Positions 55,260-64,000 of a stretch of DNA of 64,000 nucleotides are shown one piece after another. Position 1 is the stretch's first letter. Every line of letters begins with the position of its first letter. The stretch covers positions 89,355,245 through 89,419,244 of the forward strand of contig NC_134461.1 of the NCBI RefSeq assembly GCF_047948215.1, written 5' to 3'. The position numbers and the translations under genes were made by a program. Source of the DNA: Lycorma delicatula (taxonomy: Eukaryota > Arthropoda > Insecta > Hemiptera > Fulgoridae). Under the pieces are notes generated by a model that had not been told where the DNA came from, ran no database searches, and saw nothing but the letters and a program-made list of their open reading frames with translations.

Positions 55260-58200
55260 GTATGTATATTTTTTTATTATTTATATTACTTAGAAATACT
55301 TATCTTTTGTTGTATAAGAAATTTTTGGTTAAGAATTTCTCAGTAACAGACTACTTAAAAATTTTATGTCTGCTAAAACTCATTTTGAAAATTTCACTTT
55401 TTATATTACAAAAAAATAAATTAATAATATTACCAGAATAAACATAGTATATGATTTTACTTCCTTGTACAAAGTAAAGGAACTATTGTGATCGTGAAAA
55501 ATGTTGGTTTTCAGATTTCAATGGAAATATTCATTTTGATCATCCCTGAATCCATTTTGACTAGTTTCGTCATGACATATGTATCTCACATAACTCAAAA
55601 ACAATTAGCCATAGGATGTTGAAATTTTGGATTTAGGATTGTTGTAACATCTAGTTGTGCACCTTCTCTTTTGACTGCAATCGACTAGACTAAAAGTGTC
55701 CAAAAAATTTGGATTTTTGATTTTTTCTTAACTGCAGTAATAAACCCTCACTGAGACCCTTTCAACGATATATAAGTGGTACTTATTTTCATTGGTTCCA
55801 GAGTTATAGCCAAATAAAATTTTAATTAATGAAATATTTTGATCTTACAAGGGGAAGGTACATCAGTTTGAATCAGGCTTGATCTTCTTTTTTCTTTTTT
55901 TTTAATTTAAATATATTGATTTAGTATTACTAAATTATTTTTTCCAGGTTCTTAATAGCAGTTGCCCTTAATGATGTATTTCCTGGTTTTCCATACATAA
56001 GTGATACAGGAACACTACCACCAGAAAGCTGTATATTTTCATTACTACTTAATATATGTTCTATACTTTGTAAGTAAATAACGATAAATTATATTAATAA
56101 TTAAGCATTAAAAACATAAAATCGTTGACTAATTTAAGTAGTATAAACATATAAAAATGTTTTATACTAATAATAATAAAAAATTTTTTCAGAGCTTATT
56201 ATTTTCTTATGAAAAATCATTTCAATTAGATTTTTGAACAATATTAATAATATTTTATTTAAGTTTTCTGAAGTTGGTGAGAATTAATGTAGCAAAACAG
56301 AGGAGGTGTAATAGATATTAATGAATAAATTGAGAATTTTGTGGTTTAATTTTTTAATCAAAGAGAGAGTATGGTAAAATTCATGTTATCAATTTTTATA
56401 CTTTTCAGCTGTTGTTCAATATACTTAAATACCTTAGATTGTTTTTAAGTATTGCAGTTTTATATTGTAAGATTTTGTAATCTACATATCTTAAGGTTCA
56501 ATATTTTATCTACTGTTATTAAATGTGTCACGTAGTTTGGTTTTGTATTATGATGTATAAGTATTATATTCCTTTTTTGTGTAACTTTGCAGATTATCTA
56601 GAAAAACTTATCTAAGATTTCTTTTTGGGAGGTGGGGGTAATTTATGATGAAGTTTTATTGTAAAATTATCATATGTTTATATAAAACAAAGACAGTTTT
56701 AAAAATTCAAAAAATTGATATTTTTTTAATTGGTTTTTTTTTCTACCCCCACCTCCAAAATTACCTTCAAAGTAATTTTTTTTATTTTATATGTTTACTA
56801 CTATGTTAAGTGGAAAAAACTAAAAAAGTTCCACTAAAAAATTTACAACCAATAATAAAAAATTATCTAAGATTTATTTTTTTTTGGGGGGGTGAAATAT
56901 GAAATTTTATTGTAATATTATTACTGAAGATTTATTATTTAAACATTTAGTAATATAAAAAGTTTAAATAAACCAAAAAAAAATTGGAAAAATTAAAAAA
57001 ATTAATATCTTTCAATTTTGATCAGCTCCCCCGCCGTATGTACTGCCCTCAAAGTATTTTTATTTTTGGGGTTGCTTGCACTGCTACTATGCCTAGAATA
57101 ACATTTTTAAAAAAATTGTTAAAAAACAATAAATAAAAAAATAGTTTTCCAATTTTTAGGGAAGGGGAAATTCTGGGCGGTCTTTTTTTAAATGGTAAGG
57201 TAAGCAGCTTACATTCATGTACTGAGCTTAATGTAAAGTGAGGTTATGTTTGCAAAATTTTGAGAAAATTGACCTCCAAAACCCCTTCCACCACCTGGAG
57301 ATATTGATCCCAAACTTTTCTCACAAATTCCTCCATGTACACAAGTCTGTACAAAATGTCTTCAAAATCGGTTTATCCAGCCAAGAGTTCAAACAAGCCA
57401 AAACATGTACATATGTATGTATGGAAATATGTATATATGTGTATGTACCAATAGTAATCCCCTTTTTTTGTTTTTTGGGGTACCTGGGTGATGAAACTTT
57501 CAGAAGTACAAAAAACTCATATTGAAATTTTTGACTAATTACCATAGTTTTTTTCTTGCAGCATAGCTTTAGAGCTATGATCCTAGGAAAGTAAATGCAT
57601 TAACTATTTCCATTCCCAGGTATTGCGTCATAACAATCTTTTTCACAGAAATAAACAATTTTACAATATTTATTATTTCAAATGTTTTATAATTTTAAAA
57701 ATATGAGTATAATCACCTGTTAATTTTGAATCATATTAAGAACTTTTTAAATTTTGAATTATGAATGTATCATTTTTAACATCTTTTCTCCTTTTAGGTT
57801 TATTTATAAGCTGGAGAAAATAAAGTATATGTTTTAACAATGAAAACATGAAGATAAAATCATCTGAAAATCCATCACACTCTTGGAATCTCTACATTGT
57901 GATCATTGTAATTTTTTATTTACTTCTTCTCCTTTTTACCATTACCCTCAATCCTTCTTACTTTCTTCAGCATTATCAATTTATCACCTTGCATTTAAAT
58001 TAAATTTAACTAAAAATATTTGTGCTTGTTTCATTTCAAATTGAAACAAATATTTTTTTTTAATTTAATTTGAATTGTATCTATTTATTTAGAATATGCT
58101 TTTCATCTGTAACCTAAATATATTTATTTTTAATTCAAAGAACCGTAATGACCTCCATATACCAAAACTGGGAGCAGAGAGTAACAAAAGACATCTACAA

Positions 58201-61200
58201 AATGAAAGCATTTGACATTTTAAAAACATTGTATTTAAAATAAAGTGTTTGGTAATGTACTTCTCATTTACTTAATTTTTGTTTATATTGCTATTAAATA
58301 AACATATACTTTCAAAATCAGATTATCTTTAAATATCGTCGTATTAAATTTCAAGATAATTTATCAGATTTCATCTGGAATTCCGTGAATAGCAACCTTC
58401 TTTGTATTTCTCTTGCATCCATCACACCACTTATGGGACTGTTAATTGTATTTTTACCTGAACTGTGTACATTTATGTATGAATGAACTATATAAACAAA
58501 TATTATGACATTTTTCTAATATATTTCTATTTTAATATATTTTCTAGAAAAAATATTTCTTTGAATTGATTGTTATTCTGGAAGATTAATAATGTTCTGC
58601 TTGCAAATACCTACAATGGAAAGAGATGAAATGAAAACTTCCTGCAAATATATTGTAGTTTATTCAGTTTTATGCTAATTCACAAATGCATAACATAATC
58701 TGATATTAATAATAATATTTGTAGTGAAGAAAAAGCAAGACAACAATCAAATATTAATAATAATATTTGTAGTGAAGAAAAAGCAAAACAACAATCAAAG
58801 TTTTTCTGGTTCAGAACTACTACAAATACCCGCAATCAAAATAAGTATACTATGTAATAAATAAGTATAGTAAACTTCAAGGAGTGCAACAGAGGTTACT
58901 GCAGGTGTACCACCTGTTAAATTAAGGCTGAGAGTGTTATGGAGGGTTTTTAACAGTATGCCTAGGACTGAGGCTAGAAGATCCTTATTAGAAGAATGGC
59001 AAGCAGAGTGGGAGGCATCCCACACAGGCAGCTGGATGAGGACAATCATTCCACATGTAGATGGATGGGTTTTAAGGAAATTTGGTGAGGTGGGCTTCTA
59101 CCTGATCCAATTGCTTACTGGGCATGTTGAGTTTGAGGCCTACCTCCACCGATTTGGAAAAAGAGCTATTATGCAGATATTGTGGTGAGAATGATATTGC
59201 CAAACACACTATGTACTACTGTCGTAGGTGGGATGAAACCTGGAGAAACCTCGGGCTACAAAGACTCACACCAGAAGTAATAATGCCATACATGTTGACA
59301 GGTAGATACGAATGGAATCTGGTTGTGACTTTGGCGACAAGAATAATTGGTACAAAAGAGAAGGAGGCTAGAGACTGGGACAGGGCATAAGGATTCGGGT
59401 AGGGATTTCTGAGGGCAGCCCTGATCATGAGATTATGCCCTCACTTAGGTGGGCCACTCGATGAGTGATCAAGGACCCCTCATGCTTGGGTACTAAAAGA
59501 CCGGAGTCCCAGCTGTGGTCCCTCTGGGTGGGCCCTGTTAGATGCATGGCAAAATGAAGACCTAGTCCCAACCTGCCAGGTGAATGACCCCCCCCCCCCC
59601 CATGGGGTATATCTGTCAGTTCTCATGGGGTCTCGAAAGGTTTGAGGCAAGGCACCCACTGAGGTTGTGCAATGCTTTAAAAGCAGGACCAACCTCAGTG
59701 GTAAGGGAGAAAAAAGTAAAGTAAACTATATAATGAAATAAAACTGTATAATGAATGAACTTCTTTTGCTTACTTTCTGCCTCTCTTTTCAATTTTCAGT
59801 GATATTTATCAGTAGCTCATTTGTTAACTGTGTTGTACAACCTTAATTTTTGTGAAAGATTTATATTAATTTAAATATCTGGTGATGGGTACCAGCACCA
59901 AAATAATGAGCAACCAATATCAACGCAACATTTTTTGGATGAAGATGGAATATTGTAGTATGGACTTCAAATTTAAATTTACAATAAAAAAGGGTGATAA
60001 TAAAAAAGGGCATAAAAGTCACATTTTTTTATGTTTTTTATGTTTTTTTAAGTCTGTGTTTTTATTGTTAAGTGTAAGTTTCTTGTTGTATAAATGAAAC
60101 CTTAAAAATATTGTAGAAAGGAAAGACTTTCACTGGCTATACAGTATGATTATATGATTTTAAAAACAGTTTTTAGAAAAAATTATTACAACACAATTCC
60201 AAATGTTTTATTTTCTAATTTAAACTTTATATTCTTTGTAGCTCAGTATGATGAAATGAGTTTTCACTTCAATGAAATAATCAGATGTTTACAACTCACT
60301 TTCTCAATATCTGGAAATATCCTCCCAGAGTAAGATAAATTCATAAAAATGTTTTTTGAACATCTGCAATGATATTGCAGATTGTAAATGTGCGTTCACA
60401 AATATTTATTATTTTTTTATATAAAGCTAAAGAGTAGTTAAGAATGTGAAAATCCTTAATTGAAATAAAGATTAAATAAAAATATTTAATTCTTTGAAAA
60501 TGGCCTTACTTAAACTTGAATTTTTCGCAAATTAAAAAGTTCTACTTACACTAAGATCCAGCCTTTACGCTTGTTAAGATATAATAATCATTACAAAATA
60601 GTTAAAATATGAAAGTGTACTAAATAAAACTATTCACTTAGTGAATAAATGTATCAGTAAGTTTATCATTATTCAGAAAATCTGACCATAAACTGTTTTT
60701 CAAAAACTATTTAACTAATTTCTTCCTGAAACAAAATGTTAAAACAGGTATTGACTTTTACTATTGATTTAACTTTGCTTAAATTTTTTTTCTTATAGAA
60801 AACAAGTACAAAATGGGAGAATTTTTTTCAACTTGGCCATATTTCCATGACATTTGATTAACTCATTAAGAAGATTGTGTTGTTAGAACAAAAATAAAAA
60901 TATGTAAATTTTGAGCAAACATTTTGTTACAAATTTATATACATTATAATCGACTTATTTTAATTTTTGAAATTCAGTTAACAATATCATTATTTTATAG
61001 ATCAGACCAGCTATTTCAGGTCCTAAGTATCAAAACTGAAAATAAAATATGTATCAAACTATTTTCTGAATTTATATCATAAATTTGGCATTTATCAAGT
61101 ATTTAATAAAAATACAAATTAAAAATTTTTTCATCTCTTTTATTCAATTATGATTATTTTAAAATTCAGTGTAATACTTTCCAGATAAAATGACGTAATG

Positions 61201-63708
61201 CTCAAAAATCAAAAAAGGAGGTTTGTATTTCTGTTGATCATATTACTGACATATACATCTTGGTCAAGTGTCATAAGCTACAAAAATTTTTAAAACAAAT
61301 TAAAAATGGAAAACTATTATTGTCTGTATTTTGGCTTGTTTTCTTTCTTGTAGAATCAAATTATGTAAATTCACTTAAAATATCGCTGTGTTGGCTTTAT
61401 TTGTCATCTAGCACTCATTAAAGTACGTACCGCACAACATCAGATAAAACATTTATGACTACAGAAACAAGTCAACTGACACACTTCATTCATAAGTACA
61501 TGATATAACTAGCAAAGAAGCTTTCTAACAAGGAGTCAGTAGATATAATTTTTTTAGCAATACCATATTTTGAAACTATTGCTCAAAATATTACCATATA
61601 TTTTTAATTGCTAGAAGAATGTATAATGTTCACTAGATGTTGTTCAATCCTTTTCTTACATATTTTATATAAGATAAAAATGAATGTTTAGTGTTATTAT
61701 GTTTCAGTGGGAGGATGCATTTATATAAGACATTTACAAATAGTTGAATTTGCAAGAAAGATTCCTGAATCTGGATTGATATATAGAGATATTCTAACAG
61801 CTTCAATATTTGGTGGTTTATCATGTACAGGCTTGAACATTGTTGCAAATTTTCAAGTATCAAATGTACAACAAGTTCATTATTTCGGAGCTGTTTCTTG
61901 TCTGTGGGGAGGAAGTATATATTTCATATACCAGGTAAATTTCAAGAAAATCAATATAAATGAAAATTGTTATATTAGAAATTATAAGACTTTTTGACTC
62001 ATTTATAAATATAATGTAAATTATCCATAAAAAAAATACAGGAATGTTGTTAACACTTTTTACAATAAAAGGATGAATTTCAGAAGTGTTGTCAAGCAGC
62101 AAGTTGTAATGTTGGTCTGGCAAACTTTTTGTTGTCTATATATATATATATTTGGAAGTGGAAGACTATATATATGTAAATAAAAAGTCCAATTGATTTG
62201 TTTTGTATTTATTTAATAAGCAATTTTTTTGAGTGACAAGTTTATGAATTTTGTGTAGTTTAATTGTGTTGGGTTTGTAACATCTCTGAAAATGATTAAT
62301 TAATTATTGATGGATTTTATGACTTACAACTCTATTCTATCATAGCAATTGAGTTTATGAACATCAGAGTAGTTGAATTTATCAGTTATTATTGGCAATG
62401 TGTAGTGTATAGTGTTCTACATATAGTGTCTGTACCTTTGTTCCTTGTGTCTGGGGTGAAGTACATGCTGTCTGTTCAATGTAATATTTAGTCCAGTCAC
62501 TATTTATTTACATACTTGTATTACACAAAATGTTAGAATCACGTTTTGCATATCACCTCATTAAATAGGTCATATGTAGAAAAATTAATAACATCATGTA
62601 AATTTTACACTCTGTACATAAAACTCAAAATCTCAACACGCTTGGACATATTTAAAAATTTTAACTTTTGTAATAAATCAAGCCAAACTGTATAATAATT
62701 TTTTTTTTAAAAACTTACTCAAAATGTCAGTTGCCTTTTTGACTATACTCAATGTCTGTTGTTATTTTGTAGTACAGTTTGGTTCTGACTGTTTTGTTTC
62801 ATAAAATTAAAATTTTGTAAAATTTTAACTTGTAAATTTTAATATAAATTAAAATTTTACAAAAATTTTAATTAATATTATTAATTAGATATTACTAACT
62901 GAATTAAATTAATGTAAGGCATTGTAAATGAAAATATGTTTTGAAGTAAATAAATGATTAACAAAAAATGCATGACAACGAATATATCTTACTTACACGA
63001 TTTCAAACAAATGTGTTTCAAGTAAAAAATCATTTTTAATTATTTATTTCTTTTATTTTTTAGTGAGGGACAATCAAAATGTCATTATCCTCAGTATTAA
63101 AATAAAGGACAGAAAACTTGAAAGTTTTGCTCCAAATAAGATATCTTATCAAATACAGACAGATACAATATCACAAAATATCTTGTTAAATGTGACATAC
63201 AAATATAAAAGTCAAATATGAACTGTAATATACAAAGAAGTGAAGCTGTAAGTGGGTCCTAGAAAATATACTAAAAAGACTCCTCAATCACATCACACTC
63301 GTACATAAAAAAGCAATAATTTATTATTCAAAACAAACAAGTAGAGTAAATAAAAAGGACTGGAACTTTCCAATTAGACCTTTTTATATAGTTCCATTTT
63401 CAAATCTTTTAAAATCCTAAAACATTTGCCCATATATCTTAGTAGATTTTAATGTTCTTGAACTCTCTTCTTAACAATTATTGATATTAGTCTGCTCTGT
63501 TATTTATTCAACTGTAGGTGTATTTTATTTATGTATCTGTTTATTATATTGTAATTTTATATGTTACAGACAATGTTTTCGTTTAAAATGGGTCAAGGTA
63601 TTAAGATGATTTGTATATTCTACACAAGATATATGTTGTGTGTACTATCTGTTATATTTAATATATCATTTATTGTCAGCGGCATGGTTGCATATAGTTA
63701 TTATACAG
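55180..63708 (+). CDS. DRAM2-like autophagy modulator, 5' part (four exons)
   Basis: Exons 55180-55259, 55948-56069, 61708-61934 and 63570-63708 join in frame (568 nt, about 189 residues) and continue beyond the window. DRAM/TMEM150 (Frag1/DRAM/Sfk1 family) proteins are multi-pass membrane proteins; DRAM members sit in lysosomes and promote autophagy. The order of motifs fits. An N-terminal helix (PVLVCMLFPLTFII) leads into AVALNDVFPGFPYISDTGTL-PPESCIF, the family hallmark PYISDTG. Then come LLLNICSIL, GGCIYIRHLQ, LTASIFGGLSCTGLNIVANF and VHYFGAVSCLWGGSIYFIYQ. Exon 4 gives a helix CVLSVIFNISFIVSGMVAYS. Start chosen at the first of two adjacent ATGs (55180 and 55183). Human-type DRAM2 is about 266 residues, so roughly 75 residues lie to the right. 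No lesions seen. Confidence 0.85.
55455..55900 (-). repeat. Dispersed repeat family A, copy 3, in DRAM intron 1
   Basis: Inverted copy of 3327-3800. It starts at the hairpin end (TACTTCCTTGTACAAAGTAA, then GGAAC) and runs through TTCAGATTTCAATGGAA, TTGATCATCCCTGAATCCAT, TTTGACTGCAATCGACTAG, ACTGCAGTAATAAACCCTCA and GTTCCAGAGTTATAGCCAAA. It ends at TTTGAATCAGGCTTGATCTTC and fills most of the 688-bp intron. Confidence 0.75.
55948..56069 (+). CDS. DRAM2-like exon 2
   Basis: Acceptor TTTTTTCCAG and donor GTAAGT; phases 2 and 1. It contains GFPYISDTGTLPPESC, the most conserved loop of the family. It is followed by the helix FSLLLNICSIL. Confidence 0.85.
56070..58857. other. DRAM intron 2, left part: AT-rich with diverged repeats
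   Basis: A duplicated segment is visible (TCTAAGATTT plus G-rich run plus TTTTATTGTAA) at about 56610-56680 and 56866-56930. An inverted GGAGGTGGGGGTA occurs at 56630 and, reversed, at 56743. A repeat-like block at 57230-57560 has an ACATGTACATATGTATGTATG microsatellite, like families A and B. A 48-bp tandem duplication lies at 58703-58798. Confidence 0.5.
58703..58798 (+). repeat. 48-bp tandem duplication
   Basis: ATATTAATAATAATATTTGT with following TAGTGAAGAAAAAGCAA(G/A)ACAACAATCAA occurs at 58703 and 58751 with one difference. It borders the 5' side of the LINE fragment. Confidence 0.85.
58858..59715 (+). mobile_element. R1/I-like LINE 3' fragment in DRAM intron 2
   Basis: The coding part runs from about 58887 to 59390 with one frame change near 59165. 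Blocks are TAGVPPVKLRLRVLWRVFNS, LLEEWQAEWEASHTGSWMRT, IIPHVDGWVLRKFGEVGFYL, IQLLTGHVEFEAYLHRFGKR, a CRYCGENDIAKHTMYYCRRW (CX2C...HX4C) block and EARDWDRA with stop. This is the ORF2 tail of R1/I-clade LINEs. The 3' UTR extends to about 59715 and includes a run of 14 C at 59587-59600. 5' truncated, so inactive; the coding part is unusually well preserved. Confidence 0.8.
59716..61707. other. DRAM intron 2, right part, nothing recognised
   Basis: AT-rich. The open frame 59882-60097 has no recognisable domain and contains an AAAAAGGG-type tandem (59988-60010). Confidence 0.4.
61708..61934 (+). CDS. DRAM2-like exon 3
   Basis: Acceptor GTTTCAG, donor GTAAAT, 75 codons plus a split Leu. It encodes YIRHLQIVEFARKIPESGLI, then SIFGGLSCTGLNIVANFQVS and YFGAVSCLWGGSIYFIYQ, matching the family's GLSIVANFQ and GAVxxFGxGxxYxxxQ blocks (two helices). 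Ends at phase 0. Confidence 0.87.
61935..63569. other. DRAM intron 3, AT-rich, nothing recognised
   Basis: (TA)n at about 62137-62151 and a TTTTAA-rich imperfect palindrome at 62805-62875. No transposon recognised. Confidence 0.45.
63570..63708 (+). CDS. DRAM2-like exon 4
   Basis: Acceptor TATGTTACAG, donor GTAAAT. It encodes TMFSFKMGQGIKMICIFYTR and YMLCVLSVIFNISFIVSGMV, then AYSYYT and the first base of the next codon. One more membrane helix; the last exon(s) lie beyond the window. Confidence 0.8.
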
Positions 63709-64000
63709 GTAAATATAATACAAAAATAAGAGTAATTTATAGCTGTAAATACAAAAAAAGAAGAAAATCTTTAAGTATCAACATCAAAACCCCAAATTAA
63801 ACAAATTAGATTATAAGATGAACAAAATTTACCTATTTGAATAAAAAAAAGTAAGCCAGGAGATATAAATTAATCTCCCATGACTTCATTAAATACAACA
63901 GTGAGTCAACATACATCACACAAGATGTAAAAGACATGTACCTGTACAGCACAAAACAGATTCAATTTTTCAAAGGATATTATAGAAACCAAATGCAAAT
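63709..64000. other. Start of the next DRAM intron
   Basis: AT-rich; nothing recognised before the window ends. Confidence 0.5.

Noticed and set aside
62805..62875. AT-rich palindrome (AAATTTTAA repeats) as a possible hairpin RNA
   Set aside because: Low-complexity A/T text pairs with itself readily; no defined arms.

Overview
The window looks like a transposon-rich, AT-rich insect nuclear genome. Three multi-exon genes of animal type are visible: a chemoreceptor, a CYP4 P450 and a DRAM-family membrane protein. Their introns are long, with canonical GT/AG sites, and most of the remaining DNA is interspersed repeats. The mix of CYP4C-like P450 exons, many Tc1/mariner-superfamily relics and a tRNA-headed SINE fits Hemiptera (a planthopper or leafhopper-like insect). 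That placement is inference; no marker gene fixes the species.

Layout, left to right. 1-5 kb holds a LINE 3' end with poly-A, a Merlin-like transposase relic and two dispersed repeat families. 5.1-15.8 kb holds the last four exons of an insect gustatory receptor on the + strand. Its introns carry a relic of a widespread repeat-borne protein, two LINE fragments, SINEs and a pogo/Tigger element with a SINE nested inside it. 16-21.2 kb has more SINEs, two Tc1/mariner relics and a 1.2 kb degenerate array built on an ACTACTAGCG-like decamer. 21-29 kb is mostly empty AT-rich DNA, with a direct repeat, a possible two-exon gene end, a long hairpin-forming inverted repeat and a small MITE. 29.4-31.1 kb is a hAT (ZMYM1-like) transposase relic. 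31.8-32.9 kb is a perfect 110 bp tandem duplication followed by a GC-rich array of about 160 bp units. 34.3-35.1 kb is a DDE_3 transposase relic. 36.6-38.9 kb is a rearranged GC-rich LINE joined to a Gypsy-type integrase end.

41.9-47.5 kb holds exons of a CYP4 P450 with several lesions, so it is probably a pseudogene or gene remnant. 48.4-49.3 kb is a complete but dead mariner with both inverted repeats. 49.9-52.9 kb is an R1/I-like LINE that keeps its 5' ORF1 and its 3' end but lacks the reverse transcriptase core. It sits inside a SINE and is flanked by an 11 bp target duplication. 55.2 kb to the right edge is the 5' part of a DRAM2-like gene on the + strand, continuing beyond the window.

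The three host genes have no evident functional connection. The most notable points are the intact Gr carboxyl end with its three phase-0 introns, the damaged CYP4, the internally deleted LINE nested in a SINE, and several unusual arrays and inverted repeats. I did not find a convincing wholly new biological system.
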